Source: Sphingomonas abietis (GTDB lineage: Bacteria; Pseudomonadota; Alphaproteobacteria; Sphingomonadales; Sphingomonadaceae). Taken from it: a stretch of DNA of 64,000 nucleotides. The position numbers were made by a program, and so were the translations under genes. Each line of letters starts with the position of its first letter. The first letter of the stretch is position 1. Below are positions 43,594-53,671 of the stretch, one piece after another. The notes beneath the pieces are model-generated. The model was not told the origin of the DNA. It made no database searches and saw nothing but the letters and a program-made list of their open reading frames with translations. The stretch is from positions 3,566,501 to 3,630,500 of the forward strand of contig NZ_CP115174.1 of the NCBI RefSeq assembly GCF_027625475.1, given 5' to 3'.

Positions 43594-44711
43594 TTCTCTG
43601 CGCTCTCAGGGATGTCGAAGAGATGCCGATACTGCCGCGGCTGCGACCGCAGATACTGGTCTGGAGCGTGGACATGCGCGCCGAGATGCGCGGCCGCGTG
43701 CCACGGCCAGCGCGCATCGTAAAGGATCGTGCGAGCGATCGCGATAAGGTCGGCGTCACCGGTGCCGACGATGGTCTCCGCCTGGTCGAAATCGGTGATC
43801 AGCCCGACAGCGACCACGGGCATCGAGACCTCCCGCTTGATCGCTCGCGCGAGCGGCACCTGATATCCTGGCCCTACCGGGATATTCTGCCGATGATCCA
43901 AACCGCCGCTGGAGACGTGGATCGCTGAGCACCCGCGTTTTTCGAGCTCACGCGCGAATTCGACGGCCTGATCGATGGTCCATCCACCTTCCACCCAGTC
44001 CGTGCCTGAAATCCGCATCGAGACAGGCCGCTCGGCCGGAAAAGCGGCTCGGACGATCTCGAACAGTTCGAGCGGAAACCGCATCCGGTTTTCGAGCGAG
44101 CCGCCATACGCGTCGTCGCGCCGGTTCGAGAGCGGCGAAAGAAATTGATGGATCAGATAGCCGTGCCCCCCGTGAAGCTGCACCAGATCCAGTCCGAGTT
44201 CGCCGGCGCGTTTGGCAGCCGCGCCGAAAGCCTCGCGAATGCGTGCAAGACCAGCCTCGTCGAGCGCCATGGGAGCGTGACTATGCGCGCCGAAGGGAAT
44301 GGCGGAGGGAGCGACCGTCTGCCAACCATTCGCCATGTCCGGTGAAATCTGGTGGCCGCCCTCCCAGGGCCTTGCGACGGACGCCTTGCGTCCTGCGTGG
44401 GCGAGCTGGACGCCGATTGGCATGTCGGACCACTTGCGGACGCTTTGAAGAACCGCGGCCATCGCAGCCTGCGTTTCAGCATCCCACAGACCGACATCGG
44501 CGTAGCTAATTCGCCCCTCAGGCAGGACGGCGGTCGCTTCGATGGTCAGCAACCCTGCGCCTGAAAGAGCTAGATGGCCGAGATGGATGAGGTGCCAATC
44601 GTTCATCCGCCCATCGGTCGCCGAATATTGGCACATCGGTGCAATAACGATGCGGTTCGGAAGGGTCAGATCGCCGATCGTCAGCGGCTCGAACAGCTTC
44701 GGGTGGCTCAT
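43590..44711 (-). CDS. Old Yellow Enzyme, YqjM type
   Basis: A 373-residue FMN-dependent ene-reductase. The YqjM-class signature IAPMCQYSA gives the redox-tuning cysteine C27, with the active-site HAGRKAS and GGHGYLIHQFLSPLSNRR. It reduces activated alkenes, quinones or nitro compounds with NAD(P)H. Its stop overlaps, on the opposite strand, that of the HEPN-like gene. A perfect palindrome (44770-44786), one of the recurrent motif variants, lies 58 bases before its start. Confidence 0.92.
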   Translation of the reverse strand: MSHPKLFEPLTIGDLTLPNRIVIAPMCQYSATDGRMNDWHLIHLGHLALSGAGLLTIEATAVLPEGRISYADVGLWDAETQAAMAAVLQSVRKWSDMPIGVQLAHAGRKASVARPWEGGHQISPDMANGWQTVAPSAIPFGAHSHAPMALDEAGLARIREAFGAAAKRAGELGLDLVQLHGGHGYLIHQFLSPLSNRRDDAYGGSLENRMRFPLELFEIVRAAFPAERPVSMRISGTDWVEGGWTIDQAVEFARELEKRGCSAIHVSSGGLDHRQNIPVGPGYQVPLARAIKREVSMPVVAVGLITDFDQAETIVGTGDADLIAIARTILYDARWPWHAAAHLGAHVHAPDQYLRSQPRQYRHLFDIPESAEN

Positions 44712-44769
44712 GGTCGAGGCTTCCTATCAACCTTTTCATCAGGATACGGCGCACGACGGCTCACGGCCA

Positions 44770-44786
44770 CCCAACCGATGGTTGGG
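44770..44786. promoter_or_regulatory. Perfect 7-3-7 palindrome upstream of the Old Yellow Enzyme gene
   Basis: CCCAACC-GAT-GGTTGGG, 58 bases before the start on the minus strand. It resembles the motif at 6670-6691 in 16 of 19 aligned bases and is a candidate operator. Part of the set of six described under findings. Confidence 0.55.
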
Positions 44787-44793
44787 GTGCGTC

Positions 44794-45393
44794 TCACGCC
44801 TTCGATCGATTCAACGCCCTGACGATCCGCCGGTCGGGCACCAGCCAGAGCAGGATGACGACGATATAGAGGACGAGCGCGAACCAGCGGCTCACATAAG
44901 CCAGCGGGACAGCGACAACGTAAAGCGCGATGCTACCCACTCCCTTCCAGTCGCTTCCGATCGCCTGCGCGACGGGCGAGTCCGGCCCGTTGCAGGCGAT
45001 GATCGACCGCTCGGTCAGCGCGTATCCGACCGACGCCAGACCGAGGACGATTCCGTAGGCGGCGGTCGCGCCGGGTGCAAAGCCGCTGTCGTCGAGCCAG
45101 CGAATGACGAACGGCACGAGACTCAGCCAGAACAGCAGGAAGAGGTTCGCCCAAAGCACGCGGCCGTCGATCCGTTCCGTTGCGTGCAGCATGTGGTGAT
45201 GGTTGTTCCAATAGAGGCCCACGTTCACGAAGCTCAGCAGATAGGCTAGCAGGACGGGCGCGCTCGACGCGAGATCGCGCAGGTCGCCGCCTTGCGGCAC
45301 CCTCAACTCGAGCACCATGATCGTGATGATGATCGCGACGACGCCATCGGTGAAGGCCTCGAGCCGGCCCGTGTTCATGCCGCGCACCCTCAT
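44794..45393 (-). CDS. TMEM175/DUF1211-family channel-like protein
   Basis: A 199-residue membrane protein with six predicted segments. The first carries the family signature (MNTGRLEAFTDGVVAIIITIMVLELRVP), where the FSD of animal and bacterial potassium channels reads FTD. The start at 45393 overlaps the LysR stop as ATGA; a start at 45378 (MNTGRLEAF) is equally sound. Bacterial members form potassium-permeable tetramers; whether this one conducts is not known. Confidence 0.85.
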   Translation of the reverse strand: MRVRGMNTGRLEAFTDGVVAIIITIMVLELRVPQGGDLRDLASSAPVLLAYLLSFVNVGLYWNNHHHMLHATERIDGRVLWANLFLLFWLSLVPFVIRWLDDSGFAPGATAAYGIVLGLASVGYALTERSIIACNGPDSPVAQAIGSDWKGVGSIALYVVAVPLAYVSRWFALVLYIVVILLWLVPDRRIVRALNRSKA

Positions 45394-46319
45394 AGGTCTG
45401 CCGCTCCGGCGAGATCGACATCCCCTCTCGCCCGCTCGACGAGTTCGTTCAGCAGCCAGGTCGCGGCCGGCCCCGGAGGCCGATCTCGGCGCCAGATCCC
45501 GGCGAACCGATACATCCCGCCGGGATCATCCGGCATGATGAGGCGCTTGAGCGTGCCGGCGATAAGGTCGCTCTCGATCAGGGGCAGCGGCATGTTTCCC
45601 CAGCCGATACCCTCGCGGAGCAACTGATGCTTGGCCCCGAGATCGGCGAGCCTCCACGTGCGGGGACTGAGAACCGCGAAGTCGCGGCCATCGGTCAGCG
45701 GCGAGCGATCGGTGAGGACGAGCTGGACGTGGTCCCGCCCTGCCCCGGACGGAATCTTCTCATAGCATGCGAGCGGGTGATCCGGCGCGGCGACGGGCAC
45801 CATGGGGACGCTTCCGGCCGCTACAGACGCGATGCCGTCGATTCCGACCGCGAGCGGTCCGGACAGGCCAATGACAGCGCGCCCATCAAGCACATGCGCT
45901 GCCACCGCGCCTAGCGCTTCGACGTGCAGCCGCAGGGTCACGGTCGGATAGGTTGCGGCGAAGGCGCGAAGGACTTCGCCCAGCCGCCGCGCCGGCAGCA
46001 TGACATCGACCGCGAAATTCACTTCGGCCTCAAGGCCATCCATCAGCCCTTTGACCTTGGCCTTCAGCCCATCAATGCCGCTCGCGACGGTGCGCGCTTC
46101 GGCAAGCACCGCCCTCCCCGCCTCCGTGAGCTTCGGCCGCCGCGTGCCTTCGCGCTCGAACAGGATCACGCCGAGCTGCGCTTCGAGGTTGGCGATGCCG
46201 TAGCTGATTACCGAAACCGCACGGTTGAGGCGGCGACCTGCAGACGCGAAGCTGCCTTCGTCCACGACTGCGAGGAAGATGCGCAATTGATCGAAAGTCG
46301 GAGTGCCGGGGTCGCTCAT
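45390..46319 (-). CDS. LysR-family transcriptional regulator
   Basis: A 309-residue regulator. The winged helix-turn-helix (about 6-65) reads FDQLRIFLAVVDEGSFASAGRR then ISYGIANLEAQLGVILFER, and residues 90-290 form the usual effector-binding domain. It diverges from the pirin gene and shares its promoter region, the classic arrangement for a LysR regulator and its target. An inverted repeat in the gap (46348-46369) fits a LysR box. Coupled to a TMEM175-like gene by ATGA. Confidence 0.92.
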   Translation of the reverse strand: MSDPGTPTFDQLRIFLAVVDEGSFASAGRRLNRAVSVISYGIANLEAQLGVILFEREGTRRPKLTEAGRAVLAEARTVASGIDGLKAKVKGLMDGLEAEVNFAVDVMLPARRLGEVLRAFAATYPTVTLRLHVEALGAVAAHVLDGRAVIGLSGPLAVGIDGIASVAAGSVPMVPVAAPDHPLACYEKIPSGAGRDHVQLVLTDRSPLTDGRDFAVLSPRTWRLADLGAKHQLLREGIGWGNMPLPLIESDLIAGTLKRLIMPDDPGGMYRFAGIWRRDRPPGPAATWLLNELVERARGDVDLAGAADL

Positions 46320-46347
46320 TTCAACTTGCTCGAACGTTTTCTGATAT

Positions 46348-46369
46348 CTTATCCGGCTGATGCGATAAG
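46348..46369. promoter_or_regulatory. Candidate LysR-type operator
   Basis: CTTATC, ten bases, GATAAG: a perfect 6-base inverted repeat in the 109-base gap between the LysR gene and pirin, as expected for a LysR box. It is unlike any other site in the window. Confidence 0.6.
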
Positions 46370-46428
46370 CAGCGCTCGCCTACATCGTCTTCATCGGCCG
46401 ACACAGTAGTCGGCCAGGGAGACGACCC

Positions 46429-47130
46429 ATGATCGAACTTCGGCCTTTCAATAGCCTCGGTGGCGCGAACCATGGCTGGCTCGACGCCAAGCACCATTTC
46501 TCCTTCGCCAATTACTACGATCCCCAGCGCACCAACTGGGGCAGCCTGCGCGTCTGGAACGACGACACGATCGCCCCCCAGAGCGGCTTTCCGCCGCATC
46601 CGCATCGGGACATGGAGATCATCACCTATGTGCGCGAAGGCGCGATCACCCATCAGGACAATCTCGGTAATCTCGGTCGCACGGAGGCTGGCGACGTCCA
46701 GGTGATGTCGGCCGGCACCGGGATTGCCCATGCCGAGTATAACAAGGAGGACACCACCACCAAGATCTTCCAGATCTGGATTCAGCCGACCCAGACCGGG
46801 GAGAAGCCCAGCTGGGGCGCCCGGCCCTTCCCGAAGGGCGATCGCTCGGGTCAGTTCGTGGTGCTCGCCTCCGGCTTTGCCAACGACAACGACGCCTTGC
46901 CGATCCGCACCGACGCCCGCGTCGTCGGCGCCACGCTCAAGGCTGGCGAGACCGCTGAGTATCACTTCGACGAGGATCGGTTCGGGTACCTCGTTCCGGC
47001 GACCGGCTCGGTCGAGATTGACGGACTGCGCGTCAATGCACGCGACGGCGCGGCAATCCGGGATCAGTCCGTGATCCGCGTCACGGCTGTCGAGGACAGC
47101 GAACTGGTGCTGGTCGACGCCGCCGCCTGA
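46429..47130 (+). CDS. Pirin-family protein (YhhW-like)
   Basis: A 233-residue bicupin. Metal ligands are at H57 and H59 (PPHPHRDMEI), H101 and E103 (GIAHAEY), the pattern of quercetinase-active pirins. The C-terminal cupin is complete (GYLVPATGSVEIDGLRV). GGGAG precedes the ATG. Divergent from a LysR gene likely to control it, and closed by a strong terminator. Confidence 0.93.
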   Translation: MIELRPFNSLGGANHGWLDAKHHFSFANYYDPQRTNWGSLRVWNDDTIAPQSGFPPHPHRDMEIITYVREGAITHQDNLGNLGRTEAGDVQVMSAGTGIAHAEYNKEDTTTKIFQIWIQPTQTGEKPSWGARPFPKGDRSGQFVVLASGFANDNDALPIRTDARVVGATLKAGETAEYHFDEDRFGYLVPATGSVEIDGLRVNARDGAAIRDQSVIRVTAVEDSELVLVDAAA

Positions 47131-47152
47131 TCGCCACGATAAAGCGCAACTT

Positions 47153-47178
47153 GGGACCGGGCCCATGGGCTCGGTCCC
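47153..47178 (+). terminator. Rho-independent terminator after pirin
   Basis: GGGACCG-GGCC paired with GGC-CGGTCCC around CAT, followed by TT. It lies 22 bases after the pirin stop. Confidence 0.82.
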
Positions 47179-47277
47179 TTTGCGTATCACCGATGCAGGC
47201 TGTCCGTTTCGCAATGGCCTTCCTCGTCACCACGCCTTTCGGAAGCGATAGTGAAGCCTTGGTGGCATCGTAGGAAT

Positions 47278-47294
47278 CCCAACGAAGGTTTGGG
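47278..47294 (+). promoter_or_regulatory. Recurrent motif, copy 1 before dps
   Basis: CCCAACGAAGGTTTGGG, 169 bases before the dps start. It differs by one base from the copies at 10252-10268 and 47355-47371 when read on the matching strand. Confidence 0.6.
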
Positions 47295-47331
47295 CTGCGA
47301 TCACACCTCTCGCTCAACAGAATGCAGAGAT

Positions 47332-47348
47332 CCCCAAACCTCGGTTGT
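47332..47348 (-). promoter_or_regulatory. Recurrent motif, variant copy 2 before dps
   Basis: On the minus strand it reads ACAACCGAGGTTTGGGG, with the extra central C also seen at 6670-6691. Confidence 0.5.
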
Positions 47349-47354
47349 GCAGCC

Positions 47355-47371
47355 CCCGAACCTTCGTTGGG
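47355..47371 (-). promoter_or_regulatory. Recurrent motif, copy 3 before dps
   Basis: On the minus strand it reads CCCAACGAAGGTTCGGG, one base different from copy 1, and in inverted orientation to it with 60 bases between. It lies 92 bases before the dps start. Confidence 0.6.
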
Positions 47372-47462
47372 CTGCAAGCCCAAATCCTGCCCCGCTACCA
47401 TCTCGCTGAACCCGGCCATCGTGCCGCCAGCACCCGGCCGCGCCGGAAGAAGGGAATAAGAG

Positions 47463-47966
47463 ATGGACCATGTGATCGACCGCCCGAGCGGTATGACGGA
47501 CCTCCCCGAAGAGGCCACTCGCGACATCGGTGCGGCGCTGCGCGCGCTGCTTGCAGACGTGTTCGCGCTCTACGTGAAGACCAAGAACTTCCATTGGCAC
47601 ATGAGCGGCGCGCACTTCCGCGATTATCATCTCCTCCTCGACGAACAGAGCAGCCAGATCTTCGCTATGACCGATCCGATCGCCGAACGCTCGCGCAAGA
47701 TCGGCGGCGCTGCCATCACGTCGATTGGCGACATCGCCCGCCTGCAGCGCATCGCTGACAATGACGCCAAATATGTCGATCCGCTGGACATGCTGGCTGA
47801 GCTTCGCGACGATAACGTGCAGGTGATTTCGGCGATGCGCAGCGTCCACGCCGTCTGCGACGAGTATCACGACGTCGCGACAGCGAGTCTTCTCGAAAAC
47901 TGGATCGACGAGAGCGAGCGCCGAGCGTGGTTCCTGCATCAGTCGTTCCATCGTCCGGGACGCTGA
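47463..47966 (+). CDS. dps: Dps-family ferroxidase
   Basis: A 167-residue ferritin-like dodecamer protein that stores iron and shields DNA during oxidative stress. The ferroxidase site spans two segments: KTKNFHWHMSGAHFRDYHLLLDEQ (histidines 44 and 46 region) and MTDPIAERSRKIGG (D71, E75). A C-terminal helix with arginine-rich end is short. Three motif copies upstream suggest control by a stress-responsive regulator. Ends before a small gene after 82 bases. Confidence 0.92.
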   Translation: MDHVIDRPSGMTDLPEEATRDIGAALRALLADVFALYVKTKNFHWHMSGAHFRDYHLLLDEQSSQIFAMTDPIAERSRKIGGAAITSIGDIARLQRIADNDAKYVDPLDMLAELRDDNVQVISAMRSVHAVCDEYHDVATASLLENWIDESERRAWFLHQSFHRPGR

Positions 47967-48048
47967 ATGCCGCCGGCGCATGGCGCGCCGAACAGGATGA
48001 CGGGGGACTTCGAGAGACCACGGCGGGGCAGCACGGAGAATGATCGCA

Positions 48049-48249
48049 ATGACCACGCAGCTCACCAGCCACCTTGAGGCCCCCGCTCCCCGCTCCCTAG
48101 AGCCGGGAGCAACGCTCGCGCTGATCGAGCGATATTGCTTCGATCGCGGCCACGAGGTTCCCCGACTCCAACTCACAGAGTTCGGTGGCAATGTCTCGTT
48201 GAGCGCAGTCGCGCCCGACGGATGCCACTTCTCTTTCTCGATCGAATGA
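48049..48249 (+). CDS. Small hypothetical protein
   Basis: A 66-residue protein of unknown function with a plausible beta-rich C-terminal half (VSLSAVAPDGCHFSFSIE). GGAG lies 10 bases before the ATG at 48049; an upstream ATG at 48040 is too close to that site. Length and spacing suggest a real gene downstream of dps. Confidence 0.6.
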   Translation: MTTQLTSHLEAPAPRSLEPGATLALIERYCFDRGHEVPRLQLTEFGGNVSLSAVAPDGCHFSFSIE

Positions 48250-48343
48250 TCGCAGGATTGCGGATCGATCGTTGTTCGCTGCTGAATAGCTCGGACAAGG
48301 CTGGCATTGGCTGAGGTTAGGTGCTCCGCGCCAAACTCGGTGC

Positions 48344-48613
48344 CTACCGAGCGGTTTTCGCGTTCCGGATCTGCCGGACGATGCCGTTGTAGGCGGCGTG
48401 CAGTCCCTGGCTGCGGCCGATCTCATGCTCGGAGCCGGCGGCATCCCAGAAGGCGATGAGCCATTCATCGGGGCAGCGGCTGCGCAAGACCCACAGCGCC
48501 AGCGCCACGCCGCGTGTTTGCACCTTGGCTTTTTGTCCGGCCGCTTCCCGCAGGACGTCGAGCGCGCGTTCAATCGTGCCGGTGGCCCGCGCTCCGGCCT
48601 CAGTGGAAGTCAT
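48344..48613 (-). CDS. Hypothetical protein downstream of and overlapping dnaE2
   Basis: An 89-residue basic helical protein of unknown function (middle: [32 protein letters not shown]). It starts inside the end of dnaE2 with a 14-base overlap, so it is translated with the imu operon and probably SOS-regulated. It carries one cysteine and no known domain. Worth noting as a possible accessory factor of the mutasome. Confidence 0.65.
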   Translation of the reverse strand: MTSTEAGARATGTIERALDVLREAAGQKAKVQTRGVALALWVLRSRCPDEWLIAFWDAAGSEHEIGRSQGLHAAYNGIVRQIRNAKTAR

Positions 48614-51600
48614 GGCTGCGGATACGCACCAGTTCTTCCTGCTCCTGCGCGCTGCCGAAGGGCGGCGAGGCGAGCGTGCGGCCACGCGGAAAAGCCGGGT
48701 CACGCGGGTCCGGCCCGCCGCCATGCGATGCACCATCGCCGCGCCCGGGTGTGACGGCAAAATCCATCCGGCCGATCGATCGCAGCATGGGATCATGGTC
48801 GATGATGCGGTCGCAGATGATGTGGATGACCTCCCCTTCCTTCTGGAGGCGACCGCGCATGGCTATCATGGATGCGGACATGATCTGGCGACGATAGACC
48901 TCGAACTTGTCAGGCCAGAGAATGCCTTGAGCCACGCCGGTTTCGTCCTCGATCGTCACGAAAAGGACGCCCTTGGCGGAGCCAGGGCGCTGGCGCACCA
49001 AAATGACCCCGGCGACCTCGACGTTGCGCCCATCCCGGATCGTGGCGAGATCTGCGCAGCGTACGATACGCATGGCGTCCAGCTCGGACCGCAGGAATTG
49101 GAGCGGATGGCCGCGCAGTGAAAGCTGGAGCGCGCGATAATCCTCGACGACCTCGCGGCCCGCCGTCATCGCGCGGAGCGCCACGTCGGGTTCGAGCCCT
49201 TCGGGCGAGAAGCCGCCCGCGCGCGCATCGGCGGCAGCGAATAATGGCAGGGGCGCGTCGCCGAGCCCTTTCACCTTCCATAACCCCTGACGGCGATTCT
49301 CGGCGATGCAGTGAAAGGCGTCGGCCTCAGTGAGCCGCTCGATCGCGGCGCGTGGTACGCCCGCGCGACGCCAGACCTCTTCGACGCTGTCATAGGGTGT
49401 CGGCCCGCGCGCCGCGACGATGGCAGCGCCATGGACATTGGCAAGGCCCCGCGCCTGACGGAAGCCGAGCCGTACGGCCATATGGCGACCGCGCGCGTGC
49501 TCCAGCGTGCAGTCCCAATGGCTATGGTTGACCGAGACGGGGCGGATTTCGACGCCGTGATTGCGGGCGTCGCGGACGATCTGGGCGGGCGCGTAGAAGC
49601 CCATTGGCTGCGCGTTGAGGAGCGCCGCGCAAAAGACGTCGGGATGATGGTATTTCATCCAGCACGACGCATAGGCGATCTTGGCGAAAGAAGCGGCATG
49701 GCTCTCGGGGAAGCCGTAAGAGCCGAAACCCTCGATCTGCTTGAAGGTGCGTTCGGCGAAGTCCTTGGGATAGCCGCGCGCAACCATGCCGCCGACCAGC
49801 TTGTCGTAGAAGTGGCTGACTCCGCCGGTTAGCTTGAACGTCGCCATGGCGCGGCGCAGTTGGTCGGCCTCGACGGCGGTGAAGCCGGCGCCGACAATCG
49901 CCACCTTCATCGCCTGCTCCTGAAAGAGCGGCACGCCGAGCGTCTTTTCCAAAACGGCGCGCAGCTCGGGCCGGGGATATTCGGGTTTCTCCTTGCCCTC
50001 GCGGCGACGAAGATACGGATGCACCATATCGCCCTGGATCGGCCCAGGCCGCACGATCGCCACCTCGATGACGAGATCATAGAACTCCTTGGGCTTCATG
50101 CGCGGGAGCATCGACATCTGCGCCCGGCTCTCGATCTGGAAGGTGCCGAGCGTATCGGCGCGCTGGATCATGCCATAGACGTCGGGGTCGTCGTCCTGCA
50201 GGTCCGCCATGCTGACGCGGATGCCCTTGTCTTGCTCCAGCAGGGTGAAGGCGCGGTTCATGCAGCCGAGCATTCCCAGGCCGAGCACGTCGACCTTCAT
50301 GAATTTCAGCGCGTCGATATCATCTTTATCCCACTCGATAATCTGGCGGTCTTCCATGCGCGCCGGCTCGATCGGCACGAGATCGTCGAGTCGGTCCTGA
50401 GTGAGCACAAATCCGCCAGGATGCTGGGAAAGATGGCGCGGCGTGCCGATAAGCTGGCGAGCCAGTTCCAGCGTCAGCTTCAGCCGGTGATCCTCGGCAT
50501 TGAGGTTGAGGCTTTCGATCTGCTCCTGCGGGATGCCGTCCATCGACCAGCCCCAGACGAGGCCAGTCAGCATCTTGGTGAGATCGCGCGGCAGACCAAG
50601 CGCCTTGCCAACTTCGGCGACGGCACCGCGCGTGCGGTAGCGTGTGACGACGGCGGTCAGCGCCGAGCGGTCACGCCCGTATGTATTGTAAATCCACTGA
50701 ATGATCTCCTCGCGTCGCTCATGCTCGAAATCGACATCGATATCGGGTGGCTCGCGGCGCTCGCCCGATACGAACCGCTCGAACAGCAGCTCGTGCTGGA
50801 TCGGATCGATCGAGGTGATGCCCAGCAGATAGCAGACGCAGCTATTGGCAGCCGATCCGCGCCCCTGGCAGAGGATGCCACGCCGACGGCTCTCGGCGAC
50901 GATCGCGTTGACCGTCAGGAAATAGGGCGCGTAGCCAAGCTGGTCGATCAGACCCAGCTCATGGTCGATCTGCTCGCGATAACGGGCGGGAATGCCATCA
51001 GGGAATTTGGCGGCGGCTGCATCCTCAGTGAGCGCGGCGAGCGCCTGTTGCGCGGTCCGCCCCGCCATGACCTGCTCATAAGGATATTGGTATTGGATCT
51101 CGCCAAGGTCGAAGGTGCATTGGCGCGCGATGTCGGCGCTCGCCTGGATCGCGTCGGGAAAGTCGCGGAAGCGCCGCTCCATCTCATCGGGTGATTTCAG
51201 GTTGCGGTCCATGAAGCGCTCGCGGCGGAAGCCCAGCGCATCGATGGTGCATTTCTCGCGGATCGCGCTGACCACGTCCTGAAGCGGTCGCCGCTCGGCG
51301 CTGTGATAGAGAATATCGCCGGTCGCGACGCTGCGCACGCCGGCACCCCGCGCGGTCGCGTCGAGCCGGTGCAGTCGTTCGGCGTCGTCGGGCCGCCGGC
51401 GCAGTGCAAGTGCGCAATAGCCGCGTTGGCCAAACACGCCGCGCAGCTCGCGCAGATCGGCGATCGTCCGATCGTCAGGCATGTCGGGTACGAGGATCGC
51501 GACCATGTCATCGGCATGGGCCGCGACATCGCTCCATTCGAGGATGCACTTGCCCTTGCCGCCGCGCGCCTTGCCGATCGATAGCATCCGGGTGAGGCGC

Positions 51601-51860
51601 GACCAGGCGGTGCGGGTTCGCGGGTAGAGCAGCAATGTGCGGCCGTCGGTCAGGTCCAGCCGGGAGCCCGGAATCATCCGCACGCCCGTCGTCTTCTGGC
51701 CATCCCAGCCGCGCACGACACCGGCGACCGTATTCCAGTCGGCGAGGCCCATCGCCTCATGACCGAGCAGAGCGGCGGCGGCGAAGAGCTCCTCGGGCGA
51801 CGACGCGCCGCGCAGAAACGAAAAGTGGCTTGCGACCTGAAGTTCGACGTAGGTCGCCAT
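48600..51860 (-). CDS. dnaE2: Error-prone DNA polymerase III alpha subunit DnaE2
   Basis: A 1086-residue C-family polymerase (E. coli DnaE 1160; DnaE2 group 1050-1100). The PHP domain opens the protein ([22 protein letters not shown]), and the catalytic aspartates lie in [15 protein letters not shown] with the palm context [16 protein letters not shown]. The C-terminal OB-fold is present. DnaE2 carries out translesion synthesis and needs ImuA and ImuB. The start at 51860 overlaps the imuB stop as TGATG. Confidence 0.95.
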   Translation of the reverse strand: MATYVELQVASHFSFLRGASSPEELFAAAALLGHEAMGLADWNTVAGVVRGWDGQKTTGVRMIPGSRLDLTDGRTLLLYPRTRTAWSRLTRMLSIGKARGGKGKCILEWSDVAAHADDMVAILVPDMPDDRTIADLRELRGVFGQRGYCALALRRRPDDAERLHRLDATARGAGVRSVATGDILYHSAERRPLQDVVSAIREKCTIDALGFRRERFMDRNLKSPDEMERRFRDFPDAIQASADIARQCTFDLGEIQYQYPYEQVMAGRTAQQALAALTEDAAAAKFPDGIPARYREQIDHELGLIDQLGYAPYFLTVNAIVAESRRRGILCQGRGSAANSCVCYLLGITSIDPIQHELLFERFVSGERREPPDIDVDFEHERREEIIQWIYNTYGRDRSALTAVVTRYRTRGAVAEVGKALGLPRDLTKMLTGLVWGWSMDGIPQEQIESLNLNAEDHRLKLTLELARQLIGTPRHLSQHPGGFVLTQDRLDDLVPIEPARMEDRQIIEWDKDDIDALKFMKVDVLGLGMLGCMNRAFTLLEQDKGIRVSMADLQDDDPDVYGMIQRADTLGTFQIESRAQMSMLPRMKPKEFYDLVIEVAIVRPGPIQGDMVHPYLRRREGKEKPEYPRPELRAVLEKTLGVPLFQEQAMKVAIVGAGFTAVEADQLRRAMATFKLTGGVSHFYDKLVGGMVARGYPKDFAERTFKQIEGFGSYGFPESHAASFAKIAYASCWMKYHHPDVFCAALLNAQPMGFYAPAQIVRDARNHGVEIRPVSVNHSHWDCTLEHARGRHMAVRLGFRQARGLANVHGAAIVAARGPTPYDSVEEVWRRAGVPRAAIERLTEADAFHCIAENRRQGLWKVKGLGDAPLPLFAAADARAGGFSPEGLEPDVALRAMTAGREVVEDYRALQLSLRGHPLQFLRSELDAMRIVRCADLATIRDGRNVEVAGVILVRQRPGSAKGVLFVTIEDETGVAQGILWPDKFEVYRRQIMSASMIAMRGRLQKEGEVIHIICDRIIDHDPMLRSIGRMDFAVTPGRGDGASHGGGPDPRDPAFPRGRTLASPPFGSAQEQEELVRIRSHDFH

Positions 51861-53671
51861 CAACCGAACATCCCGTGCATGTACCAGCTGAGGTCGCCAG
51901 TCGGAGCATCGACGCCGTCGCCGCGCCGGAACAGCCAGAAGCGCTGGCCGCCCTCCGCCTCAACGCGGAAATAGTCGCGCACAGCCCACATCTCCTGCGC
52001 GTTCCGCCACCATTCGCCGTGAATGCGCTCGGGGCCGTCACCGGCGACGACGCGAAAATCCTGCCGGCGCCAGGTGAAGCGACGAGGCGGATGGTCGGGC
52101 AGCAGCGCGACGACATTGGACAGCGGCTCGGGGCGCCTGAGGAGCCGCGCCGGCCGCTTCCATCCCGGCCAGCCCGAGGGCGTGGCAAGTGGCGGCAGGC
52201 GGCGCATCGCGCGTTCGGGCACGTCGCTCTCTTGGGACGATACGCGAAACAGCGCTGACCCGCCGGCGCGGCTGCTGAGTTGGTCGACCAGCGGCGCGAG
52301 GTCGCGCGTCTTGCGCGAAGTTTCGAGCAGCGCGCCTGCGGCCTCGGCGCCGAGCGGCTCGGACAAGGGCACGGCGAGGTGCATCGCCTCAATGCCGAGG
52401 CCGGGATCGAGCCCCTCCATCCGGAGTCCGAACATGCGCTTGAGATGCCGGGCGTCGCGCGTCGCGCGAGAGGCGCCGACAGCGAGGCGCTGCGCCTCTC
52501 CATCGACGCGATCGGCAGTGAGCTGCACGGCACGCGCGCCAAGGCCGCGGGTTTGCAACAGTGCGACGAGGTCATCGACAAGATCGTCGATGACCTGCGC
52601 GATGCTCTCCGGCGTGCCGATCGGCTCAAGCAGGCGGCGGGTCACGCGCGGCGCATCGATGGGCACCACCGGAATGATTGGTTCGGCGAGGCTGCCGCGC
52701 GCCTGATCAAGGCGATCGACGCTGCGCATGCCGAGACGCCGTGCGAGCGGTCCACGGGGCATCGGATAGAGGTCAGCGATGCGCTCGAGCCCGAACCGCG
52801 CGGCCGCAATCAGCGCGTCGGAATCGAGGCGGAGCGCGGCGAGCGGCAGATCGGCAATCGCCTGTGCCTCCTGACCAGGGTCGAGCAACGTAATGGTGTC
52901 GCTTCCGAACCGGGCAAGCGCATGGGCGGCACCCGGCGTACCGGCGATCGCGATGCGCGCGGTCAGGCCGAGCCGTTTCAGGAAGGCGAGCAGGCGCCGG
53001 CAGAAGCGCGCCTCGCCGCCGAACAGATGAGTGGTGCCAGTGAGATCGAACCACAATCCGTCCGGGCCGGTCACGCTGGCGGACGGCGTCCATTGCCGGG
53101 CGGCGTGCAAAGCAAGGCGGTCGAGCAGCGCGCGATCGGCATCGGGCTCGGCATCCCGGACATCGAGATCGGCGACTAGCGCGCGAGCATGGGCGGCCGC
53201 CATTCCGGGCCGCAACCCGAGGTTGAAGGCCGCGGGACAGGCAGCGGTGATGATGTCGCGCTGGCCCGTCCGGATGATGAGCACGGTCGGGCGGCCCCAT
53301 AAGGTGGCCCAGCCCGGCGGGGCGGCAACGGGCGGAGCACCGCCGTCGTCGGGCCGCATCGCCCGGAACGGATGTTCGGCATGCTCGCTGCGCCGCCCCA
53401 TCTCGCGCATGGTCGGGCGCTGATGGGCGGGAAGCGCATCGATCTCGATCTGGGATGGTCGGCGTCCAACGGTCTCGTCGCGTGCCCACCGCGCGCCGGG
53501 ACGCCATCCCCCTCCGCGCGGAACCGAACAGGCGCCAGGATCATCGTCGATCGGCGGCGCGAACCGTGGCGCGACCGCGTAGCCGGCGTCAGGCGGCTTG
53601 GCTGAGCGCTCGTTCCGTCGCAGCCGCTCGATCGGCAGTTGCGGCAGGAAGAGCGAGGCGACCCGTGGCAT
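51860..53671 (-). CDS. imuB: DNA polymerase Y-family mutasome protein ImuB
   Basis: A 603-residue inactive Y-family polymerase that brings DnaE2 to the sliding clamp. The palm begins at [15 protein letters not shown], and the middle has typical [20 protein letters not shown]. The two catalytic acidic residues of active Y polymerases are not evident, as expected for ImuB. GGAGG lies 6 bases before ATG at 53671. It overlaps the imuA end by 83 bases and dnaE2 by one base. Confidence 0.93.
   Translation of the reverse strand: MPRVASLFLPQLPIERLRRNERSAKPPDAGYAVAPRFAPPIDDDPGACSVPRGGGWRPGARWARDETVGRRPSQIEIDALPAHQRPTMREMGRRSEHAEHPFRAMRPDDGGAPPVAAPPGWATLWGRPTVLIIRTGQRDIITAACPAAFNLGLRPGMAAAHARALVADLDVRDAEPDADRALLDRLALHAARQWTPSASVTGPDGLWFDLTGTTHLFGGEARFCRRLLAFLKRLGLTARIAIAGTPGAAHALARFGSDTITLLDPGQEAQAIADLPLAALRLDSDALIAAARFGLERIADLYPMPRGPLARRLGMRSVDRLDQARGSLAEPIIPVVPIDAPRVTRRLLEPIGTPESIAQVIDDLVDDLVALLQTRGLGARAVQLTADRVDGEAQRLAVGASRATRDARHLKRMFGLRMEGLDPGLGIEAMHLAVPLSEPLGAEAAGALLETSRKTRDLAPLVDQLSSRAGGSALFRVSSQESDVPERAMRRLPPLATPSGWPGWKRPARLLRRPEPLSNVVALLPDHPPRRFTWRRQDFRVVAGDGPERIHGEWWRNAQEMWAVRDYFRVEAEGGQRFWLFRRGDGVDAPTGDLSWYMHGMFG

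Larger units (their letters stand above)
47131..47462. other. 332-base region before dps with terminator and three motif copies
   Basis: Contains the pirin terminator (47153-47178) and then three copies of the recurrent motif. No gene was seen. GGAAG stands 7 bases before the dps start. Confidence 0.7.

Noticed and set aside
49860..51194. A 444-residue plus-strand frame opposite dnaE2
   Set aside because: It lies fully antisense to a complete, well-recognised dnaE2, has low-complexity R/H-rich composition typical of GC-rich shadow frames, and no ribosome site.
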